Shown here one piece after another: positions 39,153 to 47,631 of a stretch of 64,000 bases of DNA. The notes under the pieces are model-generated. The model saw nothing but the letters and a program-made list of their open reading frames with translations, was not told the origin of the DNA and made no database searches. The stretch's first letter is position 1. Every line of letters begins with the position of its first letter. The translations under genes and the position numbers were made by a program. The stretch comes from Bin87 sp965204395 (GTDB lineage Bacteria; Chloroflexota; Dehalococcoidia; Lucifugimonadales; UBA3495): contig OZ241987.1 of NCBI GenBank assembly GCA_965204395.1, positions 2,480,001 through 2,544,000 on the forward strand, given 5' to 3'.

Positions 39153-40565
39153 ATGACCTCTCCCATAAAATTCGGCACCGATGGCTGGCGGGGCATCATC
39201 GCTGACGACTTCACCTTTGCCAACGTGGCGCGCTGTTCCCAGGGCTTGGCCGACTACCTCCGCGCCACTGGCGCCGCTCGTCACGGCTTGGTGGTCGGCT
39301 ACGACACGCGGTTTGCGTCGCGGGAGTTTGCCGAAACCGTGGCGTCGGTGGTGTCGGGCAACGAGATTCCGGTGTTTCTATGCCATCAGCCCGTCCCGAC
39401 TCCCGTGGTCAGCCACCATGTTGTCCATCGCGGCGCGGCCGGCGGCGTGGTGATTACCTCGAGTCACAATCCGGCCGCATGGAGCGGTTTCAAGTTCAAG
39501 TCCGCCGAAGGAGGAAGCGCGAGCCAGTCCATGACCGATGTCCTCGAGCTGTGCATCGACTCCTCCGGAGATCCCAAGCGACTGGCCCTCCACGAGGGGC
39601 GAGACTTGGGCCTGGTTCAAGACACCGACCCCACGCCGCCATACCGGGAAGCCATAGCCGGATTGGTCAACCTGGACGCCGTACGTGCCGCCGGCCTCAA
39701 CGTGCTGGTGGATGTCATGCACGGCGCGGGAGCAGGCTATTTCGCCGGCTTCCTTCATGGTGGAGAAACATCGGTGAAGGAACTTAGGTCCGAGCCCAAT
39801 CCGGCGTTCCCCGGCATGGCCCAACCGGAGCCAATCGCCCACAACCTCTCGGAACTATGCCGCCGGGTCCCCGCCGACGGAGCGTCCGTGGGCTTGGCGC
39901 TGGATGGCGACGCTGACCGCATCGGCCTCGTGGATGAGAGTGGCAACTTCGTCAGCACCCTTGAGGTATTCTCCCTGCTGGCGCTGTACCTGCTGGAACG
40001 CGGCGACCGTGGCCCGTTGGTAAAGGGCGTCACCGCCTCCCTGATGCTGAACAAACTGGCCGAGAAATACGGCGTCGGAATTTCCGAGATGCCCGTGGGA
40101 TTCAAGAACATCGGCCCCCGCTTCGTCGCTGATGACGCCATATTGGGCGGCGAGGAAAGCGGCGGATACGCGTTCCGGGGCCACATTCCCGAACGGGACG
40201 GCATCCTCAGTGGCCTGTATCTGCTGGAGTTCATGGCGACCAGCGGCCTCTCCGCGTCGGGCATGGTACGCCGCATGTTCGATACAGTAGGCGAGCACCA
40301 CTACCAGCGGCGCGATGTCAAGTTCGATCCCGATGCTCGGTCATCCATAATGGAGCGATTAACGAAATCTCCGCTGACCGAACTGGCCGGGATGCCGGTT
40401 CGCGGTGTGGACGAAATTGACGGCCGACGTTGGTTGGTCGACGCTGGTTGGGTTGCCGCCCGTTTTTCCGGCACTGAGCCGTTGCTCCGAATTTATTGCG
40501 AAGCCGACACGACTGCCCACGTGCAGGCGCTCCTAGACGCCATGGAGGTTCACCTGGGAGTCTGA
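39153..40565 (+). CDS. Phosphoglucomutase/phosphomannomutase
   Basis: This 470-residue alpha-D-phosphohexomutase interconverts hexose 1- and 6-phosphates. The phosphoserine loop is ITSSHNPAAW, the Mg2+ loop DGDADR, the sugar loop GGEESGGY and the phosphate-binding end RFSGTEPLLRIY. The N-terminus IKFGTDGWRGIIADDF is typical. The sugar cannot be told from the sequence. Confidence 0.94.
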   Translation: MTSPIKFGTDGWRGIIADDFTFANVARCSQGLADYLRATGAARHGLVVGYDTRFASREFAETVASVVSGNEIPVFLCHQPVPTPVVSHHVVHRGAAGGVVITSSHNPAAWSGFKFKSAEGGSASQSMTDVLELCIDSSGDPKRLALHEGRDLGLVQDTDPTPPYREAIAGLVNLDAVRAAGLNVLVDVMHGAGAGYFAGFLHGGETSVKELRSEPNPAFPGMAQPEPIAHNLSELCRRVPADGASVGLALDGDADRIGLVDESGNFVSTLEVFSLLALYLLERGDRGPLVKGVTASLMLNKLAEKYGVGISEMPVGFKNIGPRFVADDAILGGEESGGYAFRGHIPERDGILSGLYLLEFMATSGLSASGMVRRMFDTVGEHHYQRRDVKFDPDARSSIMERLTKSPLTELAGMPVRGVDEIDGRRWLVDAGWVAARFSGTEPLLRIYCEADTTAHVQALLDAMEVHLGV

Positions 40566-40614
40566 GGCAGAACCGCAGCCGCCAACCCAGCGTATCTTGT
40601 AGTGAGGCCACATC

Positions 40615-40947
40615 ATGGAAACCGCCAGCCCGCTCCGCCGGTTGTTCGCGACCCTCCTTGACGGAATACTGTTCTTCCTGACCCTCGTAATCGGCTACAT
40701 CATCTGGTGGCTCATCGTTCTGGCGCGAGGACAAACCCCGGGCAAGCAGTTGCTCGGCATCTACGCGATCACGCGGAGCGGCGACCGCGCCGGTTGGGGG
40801 ACCATGTTCGTGCGGCAAATAGTAAAGGCGGTGGCGCACAGCTTCGTCATTGGGTTCTTTGCCGACGCTATCCTTTTGCTTTTGGACGACCAGGACCATC
40901 GCTCACTGTCCGACCGTGTGGCTGGCACAATCATAGTCCGCGACTGA
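40615..40947 (+). CDS. RDD family membrane protein (110 aa)
   Basis: This short RDD protein begins with LRRLFATLLDGILFF and has a central TPGKQLLGI, then ends DQDHRSLSDRVAGTIIV. Two to three hydrophobic segments are present. The family has no settled function. It lies 50 bases after pgm and about 90 before ccdA, on the same strand. Confidence 0.85.
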   Translation: METASPLRRLFATLLDGILFFLTLVIGYIIWWLIVLARGQTPGKQLLGIYAITRSGDRAGWGTMFVRQIVKAVAHSFVIGFFADAILLLLDDQDHRSLSDRVAGTIIVRD

Positions 40948-41035
40948 ACGCGGGTCGCCACGATTCATCAGATTATCATGGCCCAATACAACCTACCGCG
41001 CTCAATGAGCCGTAGCCTCTGCAGGAGGTGAACCA

Positions 41036-41956
41036 ATGGCTATTCCTGCCAACTCTCCCGATACTTCTCCATCGCTCTTTGATCGTCTCACGGCGAGGCG
41101 CGGCATTTTGATCGCGGTGGGCATCGCCGCGGTCGCCTATGCCATCGCTGTTGTAGGGGCGCTAATCGTGCGCGATTCTACCGGTATTGATGGCGTCAAC
41201 CGTTTCGTGGAGCTGCTGTCCGGGTCGTCCGGATCCGGCATCAGCAACGTGGGTATCAAGCTGGGATTCGCATTTGCGGTGGGCGCGGCATCCGCCGTCA
41301 ATCCCTGTGGGTTTGCGATGCTGCCCGCTTACCTGGGCCTGTACGTCAGCGGCGGGAACCAAGATGACGAACGCAGGCGACCCTTCCGGCTCGTCAGTCG
41401 GGCCATCATGGTCGGGCTGTCCGTCTCCATCGGGTTCGTTGTGCTTTTTGGTGCGGTCGGGTTGATCTTGGCGTTTGGATCACAGGCGGTGGTGGTCGCG
41501 GCTCTGCCCTGGGTCGGCTTGGCCGTGGGAGTGCTCCTGATCGGAGCAGGCGCATATATGGCCGGTGGAGGCAAAATCTACACCAGCCTCGCCCAACGGG
41601 CCGCGTCGCGGATCGGAGACCCTAGCCAGTTGAATATCCCTGGATACGTGCTGTTCGGCGTGAGCTACGGCCTCGCTTCTTTGAGCTGCACCTTGCCGCT
41701 GTTCCTTGCCGTGCTGGGAGTCGGCGCGGGCCTGTCATCTGGTTTCCTGGATACGTTGGGCCAGTTCGTCCTGTACGCCGCCGGCATGGGCAGCGTGATC
41801 ATGATCCTGACCCTGGGAATGGCCGTAGCGCGCACCGTGCTGTTGCGGTGGATGCGTGCCGCTCTGCCCTACGTCGGGGTTGTCGGCGCCTGGCTGATGG
41901 TGGTAGCGGGCACCTACATCGTGTTCTACTGGCTGACTCTCGGAGATCTGCTATAA
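41036..41956 (+). CDS. CcdA-type thiol transporter
   Basis: This 306-residue membrane protein has about eight hydrophobic segments. Two cysteines, Cys91 in AVNPCGFAML and Cys218 in LASLSCTLPLFL, are placed as in the CcdA/DsbD transmembrane domain, which passes electrons from cytoplasmic thioredoxin to outer thiol proteins. AGGAGGTG precedes the ATG. No cytochrome c biogenesis genes adjoin it. A more general extracytoplasmic redox role is possible. Confidence 0.85.
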   Translation: MAIPANSPDTSPSLFDRLTARRGILIAVGIAAVAYAIAVVGALIVRDSTGIDGVNRFVELLSGSSGSGISNVGIKLGFAFAVGAASAVNPCGFAMLPAYLGLYVSGGNQDDERRRPFRLVSRAIMVGLSVSIGFVVLFGAVGLILAFGSQAVVVAALPWVGLAVGVLLIGAGAYMAGGGKIYTSLAQRAASRIGDPSQLNIPGYVLFGVSYGLASLSCTLPLFLAVLGVGAGLSSGFLDTLGQFVLYAAGMGSVIMILTLGMAVARTVLLRWMRAALPYVGVVGAWLMVVAGTYIVFYWLTLGDLL

Positions 41957-41986
41957 AAAACAGGGGCGATCCATGGATCGCCCCTT
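41955..41986. terminator. Bidirectional palindromic terminator
   Basis: GGGGCGATCC (41963-41972) and GGATCGCCCC (41975-41984) pair across the centre. A run of six A (41955-41960) flanks it on the left, and TT on the right. On the minus strand this is a stem followed by T6, fitting a terminator for the small gene at 42021; it may also end ccdA. Its GGGGCGA...TCGCCCC arms resemble the palindromic repeats at 8705 and 13229. Confidence 0.7.
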
Positions 41987-42020
41987 GGACTTGCTGTCCG
42001 GCGGAACCTATCCGGCTGCG

Positions 42021-42320
42021 TCACTGGGGGACAGCAAAAACCGTTCGCCCATCCGCGTCGTGAGTGTGGGTCGCCAACCCGACCAATATTCTGTTGGTTT
42101 GGTGGATTGCCTGGTTGGTTTGCTGGATGTCAGCCCGTAGTTCGTTGACGGCGGTGGTCACCCTGTCTATCCTGGTTCCCAGGTTATCAATCTTGGCGTC
42201 TTGGTTCTCGACTCGGTTGACCAGTTTGCCCAGCAGATAACTGCCCCTGATGAGAAGCACAACCACGGTCACGCCCAAACTCACCCCTGCGACAACTGAG
42301 ATGATGATAGCAGGGCTCAT
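42021..42320 (-). CDS. Small membrane-anchored coiled-coil protein
   Basis: This 99-residue protein has an N-terminal membrane helix (AIIISVVAGVSLGVTVVVLLI) followed by a heptad-like region NQDAKIDNLGTRIDRV and TTAVNELRADIQQTNQAI. I do not recognise a family. It lies 38 bases beyond the rpsI stop on the same strand, so it may share that transcript. Confidence 0.55.
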   Translation of the reverse strand: MSPAIIISVVAGVSLGVTVVVLLIRGSYLLGKLVNRVENQDAKIDNLGTRIDRVTTAVNELRADIQQTNQAIHQTNRILVGLATHTHDADGRTVFAVPQ

Positions 42321-42358
42321 CAGCGTCCCCCTAGCCTATCTCCCTATCCTGTAGTCTA

Positions 42359-42769
42359 CTATCGCTTGGTGTACTGCGGAGCCCGCCGGGCGCGCTTCAG
42401 GCCATATTTCTTGCTCTCCTTGACCCGCGCGTCCCTGGTGATGAATCCCGCTCGACGCAACCCTGCCTTCAGGCCGGGATCGGACACGACCAGAGCCCGG
42501 GCGATACCATGTCGTATGGCCTCGGCTTGCGCGTTGACGCCGCCCCCTTTGACCTGGGCCTGGACGCGGAAACGGCCTATGGTCCCTGAAATGGTGAAAG
42601 CTTCCCGAATCGTCGACTGCCATGGGAGCCAGTTGAAGTACTCTTCCATGGGCTTATCATTGATTATGATTGCCGTGCCGTCGTCGGGGTAGAGCCTGAC
42701 TTTTGCGATGGCCGACTTGCGGCGACCTGTCGCATAGAAATACTGTTGCGTTTCGGTCTGCAACACCAT
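42359..42769 (-). CDS. 30S ribosomal protein S9
   Basis: S9 sits at the 30S head; its C-terminal tail contacts P-site tRNA. The 136-residue protein has YFYATGRRKSAIAKVRLYPD, GGGVNAQAEAIRHGIARAL and the basic tail ending APQYTKR. It follows rplM by 46 bases, the usual pair. Confidence 0.96.
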   Translation of the reverse strand: MVLQTETQQYFYATGRRKSAIAKVRLYPDDGTAIIINDKPMEEYFNWLPWQSTIREAFTISGTIGRFRVQAQVKGGGVNAQAEAIRHGIARALVVSDPGLKAGLRRAGFITRDARVKESKKYGLKRARRAPQYTKR

Positions 42770-42815
42770 TGATTACCTGCCTTCAGTTGGGGAAATTTCC
42801 AGGAACGTTCAGGGA

Positions 42816-43247
42816 TCAGTCCGGGCTGCCCACTTGGGCTTCGTGGGGATGCTGGTCTCCGGCGTACACCCGAAGCCTCCGCAGCATCTGACGGCCCTGC
42901 TTGGTGGATGGCAGCATGCCCTTCACCGCCAGGTAAACGACGCGTTCGGGACGTTGTTCCATCATATCTCTCATCAGGAACGATTTGAGATTGCCCACGT
43001 ATCCGCTGTGCCGGTAGTACATTTTCTGCATCAACTTGCGGCCGGTGATGCGGACCTTGTCGGCGTTTATGACCACGACGTGGCAGCCGGTAATTACGTG
43101 GGGTGTGTAGGTGGGCTGGTCTTTGCCCTGAAGGGCGACGGCAACCTGGCGAGCCAGGCGGCCGAGACTGATGCCCGTGGCGTCGATGACTCGCCAACTA
43201 TCCGGTACGTCCCCGGCTTTGGCGAAATATGTGCTAGTGCGTTTCAT
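42816..43247 (-). CDS. 50S ribosomal protein L13
   Basis: L13 helps start 50S assembly. The 143-residue form begins at the ATG at 43247 (MKRTSTYFAKAGDV). WRVIDATGISLGRLARQVA, GKDQPTYTPH and GMLPSTKQGRQML are conserved. A longer frame begins at 43271 but lacks support. The start overlaps the truA end by 14 bases. Confidence 0.95.
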   Translation of the reverse strand: MKRTSTYFAKAGDVPDSWRVIDATGISLGRLARQVAVALQGKDQPTYTPHVITGCHVVVINADKVRITGRKLMQKMYYRHSGYVGNLKSFLMRDMMEQRPERVVYLAVKGMLPSTKQGRQMLRRLRVYAGDQHPHEAQVGSPD

Positions 43248-44085
43248 GTTTGTCTTCAACCTTTGGGCCAAAAATATGGCCGTAATCGGGGTAATGAACC
43301 GATTTCAGGCACAATCCTTTGGCTGGGAGGGTTCGAATGTGTCCTTGGTTGTGTTCGCGTCCTGCCAGGGTTTCCGCCATGGCATGTATGGGGAGTTTCC
43401 CTTTGCCGATCTCCAACAGTACCGCGTTGGCCCGTCTAATCTGATGGCGAAGAAAACCGCTAGCAGAACAGTCTATGGTGATCACGTCGGGAATGCTTGG
43501 ATGGCACTTTATCTCCCACCTGAGAACCTTCCTCACCGCACTCCGGTCAGCCGGAAGGCCCGTCGATATTCGGCGGAAATCCCTGATGCCCAGCAGGCTG
43601 GTTGCCGCTTGTCGAACGCGTTCCAGATCGATGCCTTCAGTTTCCAGGTGGTGCGTACGACGCAGTAGAGGCGATGCAATCTCCCTATTGAGGATGCTGT
43701 AGCGGTACTCCCTGCATGACGCGTCGAACCTGGAATGAAACTCAAGCGGCACATCTCCGGCTGATGTCACTCGCACCGACTCGGGCAAATAGAAATTCAG
43801 AGCGGCTACCAGAGTTCGAGGATCCAAATCGCTGCCGGTAATGAAATCAACGACCTGTCCCGATGCGTGGGCGCCTGCGTCTGTTCGGCTCGCTCCTCGG
43901 ATCCGGCTCCGAACGCCGGTCACCTTTCCAACGGCTGTTTCCAATTCGTCTTGTATCGTGGGCGAACCCACCTGGAATTGAAAACCGGCGTAATCCGTCC
44001 CTTCATACGCCACGACCAAGGCAACCCGACGTCCCGTTTCCATCAGGGCATTCTCAGATGTCATTGAAGCATTGAGCGATGGCAA
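43234..44085 (-). CDS. tRNA pseudouridine synthase TruA
   Basis: TruA modifies positions 38-40 of the tRNA anticodon arm. The 283-residue frame has YEGTDYAGFQFQ and the catalytic Asp in GASRTDAGAHASGQ, then GFLRHQIRRANAVLLEIG. The start is uncertain: the ATG at 44085 and in-frame ATGs at 44064 and 44043 are all near the domain start. Confidence 0.92.
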   Translation of the reverse strand: MPSLNASMTSENALMETGRRVALVVAYEGTDYAGFQFQVGSPTIQDELETAVGKVTGVRSRIRGASRTDAGAHASGQVVDFITGSDLDPRTLVAALNFYLPESVRVTSAGDVPLEFHSRFDASCREYRYSILNREIASPLLRRTHHLETEGIDLERVRQAATSLLGIRDFRRISTGLPADRSAVRKVLRWEIKCHPSIPDVITIDCSASGFLRHQIRRANAVLLEIGKGKLPIHAMAETLAGREHNQGHIRTLPAKGLCLKSVHYPDYGHIFGPKVEDKHETH

Positions 44086-44149
44086 TTCCTCACGTCGTCG
44101 ATTTGCTGGGGATCAACAGCTGCGCCAATTGTTGGTAAGTGGCTGGATA

Positions 44150-44503
44150 TCACACCAATTCGATGACAGCCATGGAGGCTCCGTCGCCTTGACGCGGCCC
44201 TAATTTGGTGATCCGGGTATATCCGCCGGGTCGTTCGGCGTATCGCGGTCCGAGTTCGTCAAACACTTTGGCTACAGCCCTCTTGTTTGGGACTTTGCTC
44301 AAAGCTACCCGTCGGTTGTGGAGGGTTCCCTTCTTGCCGTGGGTGATCAACTTTTCCGCCATCACACGGGTTTCCTTAGCCTTGGCTAACGTTGTGGTGA
44401 TGCGCTCATGCTCGATCAGATCCACAGTAAGGCCGCGCAGAAGCGCCTTGCGCTGATCCTTGTACCGGCTCAGTTTACGGCCGGCAACGCGATGAGAGGC
44501 CAT
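44150..44503 (-). CDS. 50S ribosomal protein L17
   Basis: L17 lines the peptide exit region. The 117-residue protein has RKLSRYKDQRKALLRGL, KLITHGKKGTLHNRR and the C-terminal GYTRITKLGPRQGDGASMAVIEL. It follows rpoA by two bases, so translation is coupled. Confidence 0.96.
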   Translation of the reverse strand: MASHRVAGRKLSRYKDQRKALLRGLTVDLIEHERITTTLAKAKETRVMAEKLITHGKKGTLHNRRVALSKVPNKRAVAKVFDELGPRYAERPGGYTRITKLGPRQGDGASMAVIELV

Positions 44504-44505
44504 CG

Positions 44506-45594
44506 TTATTCTCCGTCATCGTCAAAGTCTAGGTCGTCGTCATCGGGGTCGAACACCAGTGTGCCGCCGGTAAATCCTCTCACATCGTCGGCAAATCCCG
44601 GGTCGACCGCAAGGTCGTCGCTGGCGCTGGGGGCATTTACGCCGAGTTCGGCCAATTTGCCCTGCAATTCTTCCAACGATTTCTGTCCGAAGTTTCGGAT
44701 ATTGAGCAGGTCATCGGCGCTGAGGTCAAGAACTTGACCCACTCGGTCCAGCTTGGCGCGTTTCAGGCAATTCAGCGTACGCGACGACAAATCGAGCCGC
44801 TCAATTGGCATCAGATACACTTCTGACGCCACCGAAAAGTTGCTGGCATCCAGCGTCGCGTCACCGGGGCGACTCAACTGGTTGAACATGAAGAAATGCT
44901 GGACCAGATTTTCCGAGGCTTCCTGGATTGCGGCCAACGGGGTAATCGCGCCGTCGGTCCATACTTGGAGAATAAGGCGCTCCCAGTCGGTCTGCTGTCC
45001 CACCATCATGCGCTCTACCGAGTATTCGACCCTGCGAACGGGATTGTAGATCGCATCGACCGGCAAAACGCCAACCGGCAATCCGGACGCGGTGTCCCCC
45101 TGGGTTACCTGCTGATAACCCTTGCCGGACTCCACGTTAAACTCGATGGAAAGAGAAACGTCCGGGCTGTCCAGCGTCGCCAGGTGCAATTCGGGATTTA
45201 CGATCTGGAAGTCGCTGGCAGTTGATATGTCTCCAGCGCACACCCTACCCTCGCCGGTTACGTCCAACCGCATCTTGCCGGGCCGTTTCGCCAAGGCGTG
45301 GATCCTGATGCGCTTGATGCTCAACAGGAGGTCCATCACCTCTTCTTTCACGCCAGGGATGACGGTGTACTCGTGTGGTACATCTTCGATTTTGACCCAA
45401 GTTACCGCTGTGCCTTGAATGGAGCTCAGCAGCAGTCGTCGCAAAGGGTTCCCCACGGTCGTAGCGAACCCGCGCTCCAACGGTTCCAACGCGACGCAAG
45501 CGTAGGTTTCGTTGCTTTCAATTACCCTGATCGAGGGTGTGGGGATTTCGGGTTCCGATTCCCGCATCGGCGGGAGAATTTGGGGATTTAACAT
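44506..45594 (-). CDS. RNA polymerase alpha subunit
   Basis: RpoA dimerises to start polymerase assembly and binds activators and UP elements. The 362-residue protein has the dimer domain (GFATTVGNPLRRLLLSS, EYTVIPGVKEEV) and the C-terminal domain (LDLSSRTLNCLKRAKL, GQKSLEELQGKLAELG). After the C-terminal domain there is an acidic tail of ~40 residues, with a run of Asp near the end. The order rpsD-rpoA-rplQ is the usual alpha operon. Confidence 0.96.
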   Translation of the reverse strand: MLNPQILPPMRESEPEIPTPSIRVIESNETYACVALEPLERGFATTVGNPLRRLLLSSIQGTAVTWVKIEDVPHEYTVIPGVKEEVMDLLLSIKRIRIHALAKRPGKMRLDVTGEGRVCAGDISTASDFQIVNPELHLATLDSPDVSLSIEFNVESGKGYQQVTQGDTASGLPVGVLPVDAIYNPVRRVEYSVERMMVGQQTDWERLILQVWTDGAITPLAAIQEASENLVQHFFMFNQLSRPGDATLDASNFSVASEVYLMPIERLDLSSRTLNCLKRAKLDRVGQVLDLSADDLLNIRNFGQKSLEELQGKLAELGVNAPSASDDLAVDPGFADDVRGFTGGTLVFDPDDDDLDFDDDGE

Positions 45595-45601
45595 TCAGTG
45601 G

Positions 45602-46228
45602 CTACCTCGAGTAGTACTCGACGATGAGGCGAGAGTTAATAGTGTCGGGCAATTCATTATCCGGCGGCAGTGATACAATCTCACCTTCCATTTTGGCGAG
45701 ATCCAACGACAACCAGGTAGGCAACGTGCGTCGCGGCAGTCCATCGGTCCGATCAGCGAAAAAGTCCCGGTTCTTGGACGTCTCCGTCCAGGAGATGGTT
45801 TGCCCCTGTTTTACCAGGAACGATGGAATGTCCGTCTTACGGCCGTTCACAGCGAAGTGGCCGTGCTGCACCATCTGGCGAGCCTGCTTGCGGGAATCCG
45901 CAAACCCCAAATGGTATATGACGTTATCCAAACGACGTTCCAGCGTGCGGAGCAGGTTGTTGCCCGATATGCCGGGAGTGTTGAAAGCGTCGTTCATATA
46001 TTTGCGGAACTGGCCTTCCATCACGCCGTACATCTGACGAGCCTTCTGCTTCTCCCTCAGGTGTACGCCATAGTCGGAAACTCTCCGGCGGCGGTTACCC
46101 CCGCCCCCTGGAGGAATATGGCGTCGTTCAATAGCGCATCGGGGCGAAAAACACCGATCTCCTTTCAGGAATAGCTTTTCTCCGGCGCGGCGACAAAGCC
46201 GGCACGATGGTCCCGTATATCTTCCCAT
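45602..46228 (-). CDS. 30S ribosomal protein S4
   Basis: S4 starts 30S assembly and often represses its own operon. The 208-residue protein is the zinc form: CRLCRRAGEK, then CFSPRCAIERR. The S4 RNA-binding domain has LDNVIYHLGFADSRKQARQMVQHGHFAVNG.. in conserved order. It lies seven bases before rpoA. Confidence 0.96.
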   Translation of the reverse strand: MGRYTGPSCRLCRRAGEKLFLKGDRCFSPRCAIERRHIPPGGGGNRRRRVSDYGVHLREKQKARQMYGVMEGQFRKYMNDAFNTPGISGNNLLRTLERRLDNVIYHLGFADSRKQARQMVQHGHFAVNGRKTDIPSFLVKQGQTISWTETSKNRDFFADRTDGLPRRTLPTWLSLDLAKMEGEIVSLPPDNELPDTINSRLIVEYYSR

Positions 46229-46259
46229 TTCAGTCTTTCCGTTGGTGTTTCGAATTGAA

Positions 46260-46279
46260 ACTCCGGCAGGCGCCGGAGT
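46260..46279 (-). promoter_or_regulatory. Hairpin between rpsK and rpsD
   Basis: ACTCCGGC (46260-46267) and GCCGGAGT (46272-46279) form a perfect stem with a 4-base loop, in the 69-base gap. It might be a regulatory or weak terminator site for the alpha operon; no T-run follows. Confidence 0.35.
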
Positions 46280-46297
46280 GTGCGGTTCGGCGGCCCC

Positions 46298-46681
46298 TTA
46301 AACTCGGCGGCGTTTAGGTGGTCGGACCCCGTTGTGGGGAATAGGGGTTACGTCCCGGATACTGGTGACGTAAAGCCCTGCCGCCTGCAGAGCGCGGATA
46401 GCAGGTTCGCGCCCAGACCCAGGGCCCTTAATGTAAACGTCGATGTTCCGCATCCCCATGTCAACGCCACGGCGGGCGGCTTGTTCGGCAGCACGTTGCG
46501 CTGCGAACGCCGTCCCCTTACGCGACCCGCGGAAACCGACCGTACCTGAGCTGGTAGATGCCACCACATTCCCATCGGGGTCGGTCAAGCTGACCAACGT
46601 GTTGTTGAACGTGGAGTAGATGTAAGCGCGGCCCTGGGGTATGGACCGGCGCTCTCGCCTTCGGGCACGTGGTCGTGGCAT
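46298..46681 (-). CDS. 30S ribosomal protein S11
   Basis: S11 forms part of the 30S platform near the mRNA exit. The 127-residue protein has STFNNTLVSLTDPDGNV, STSSGTVGFRGSRKGT and the end DVTPIPHNGVRPPKRRRV. The arginine-rich N-terminus is typical. Confidence 0.96.
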   Translation of the reverse strand: MPRPRARRRERRSIPQGRAYIYSTFNNTLVSLTDPDGNVVASTSSGTVGFRGSRKGTAFAAQRAAEQAARRGVDMGMRNIDVYIKGPGSGREPAIRALQAAGLYVTSIRDVTPIPHNGVRPPKRRRV

Positions 46682-46746
46682 CTGGGGTTACCTCGTTGGT
46701 CAGATTTTGGTGGAGTTGGGCAGAATACGTTTGCCCGTGGCGTCCG

Positions 46747-47139
46747 TTACTTCTTGCCACCCGTGCGGCGACCGCGACCGGCCACGGTGCGCCGGGCACC
46801 CTTACGCGACCGGGCGTTAGTGCGGGTACGCTGCCCGTGGACGGGGAGGTTTCGGCGATGGCGCAAACCGCGGTAGCTGCCGATGTCTATCAACCGCCGA
46901 ATGTTTTCGTTGTGTTCCCGTCGAAGGTCGCCCTCGGTGATGTAGTCCTGGTCGACGATCACACGTATCCTGTCGAGTTGTTCCTCGGAGAGTTCGCTCA
47001 TGCGCGGAGGCATCTCGACGTCCAGGTTGGCCTTGCCAACGATTTCAATGGCTTTGGTCGGACCGATACCGTAGATGCTGCGCAAAGCGATATGCGCGCG
47101 CTTGCGGTCCGGTACGTCAACTCCCGCGATACGAACCAT
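46747..47139 (-). CDS. 30S ribosomal protein S13
   Basis: S13 lies in the 30S head and contacts L5 and tRNA. I start at the ATG at 47139 (MVRIAGVDVPDRKRAHIAL), 6 bases after AGGAGA; the long upstream frame is not conserved. IYGIGPTKAIEI and GLRHRRNLPVHGQRTRTNAR are conserved. Length is 130 residues. Confidence 0.96.
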   Translation of the reverse strand: MVRIAGVDVPDRKRAHIALRSIYGIGPTKAIEIVGKANLDVEMPPRMSELSEEQLDRIRVIVDQDYITEGDLRREHNENIRRLIDIGSYRGLRHRRNLPVHGQRTRTNARSRKGARRTVAGRGRRTGGKK

Positions 47140-47219
47140 GGCTTCTCTCCTGTGCTGAGCTTGGGGATGTCTGTCAGACCACAAACCGGTTTCGGTTGTT
47201 TGCGGTCTCGCCGGGTTGT

Positions 47220-47333
47220 TCAGCCCTGGCGCTGAGCGTGTTTGGTGTTGACGCAAATGATCCGCACCCGACCCTTGCGGCGGATTATGCGGCAACGGTC
47301 GCAGCGGGGTTTCACTGATGCGGACACTTTCAT
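47220..47333 (-). CDS. 50S ribosomal protein L36
   Basis: A 37-residue zinc-ribbon protein: KVSASVKPRCDRCRIIRR, then ICVNTKHAQRQG, with three Cys and one His for zinc (the C+ form). It lies between infA and rpsM, its usual place. Confidence 0.93.
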   Translation of the reverse strand: MKVSASVKPRCDRCRIIRRKGRVRIICVNTKHAQRQG

Positions 47334-47352
47334 AGGAAAAGATCCTTCGTTG

Positions 47353-47571
47353 TTACTTGAACCGGTAGGTGATCCGGCCTCGGCTCAGGTCATATGGTGA
47401 GAGTTCCACCAGTACCCGGTCTCCCGGCAATACCCGTATGAAGTGCATACGGATCTTCCCCGAGATGTGGGCCAGGACCTGGTGGTCATTGGGCAACTCA
47501 ACTCGGAACATGCCATTGGGCAGTGCTTCGGTAACCTGAGCCTCGACTTCGATCGCTTCTTTTTTTGCCAT
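47353..47571 (-). CDS. Translation initiation factor IF-1
   Basis: IF-1 is a small OB-fold factor binding the 30S A site. I start at the ATG at 47571 (MAKKEAIEVEAQVTEAL) as the family begins there. The 72-residue protein has LPNGMFRVEL, GDRVLVELSPYDLSRGRITYR. It lies between map and rpmJ. Confidence 0.95.
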   Translation of the reverse strand: MAKKEAIEVEAQVTEALPNGMFRVELPNDHQVLAHISGKIRMHFIRVLPGDRVLVELSPYDLSRGRITYRFK

Positions 47572-47631
47572 AAACAAGCCTTCTTTTGCTGCGACAGTTC
47601 CTCTGAGGGACACTTGCAGCCTATATCAGAA

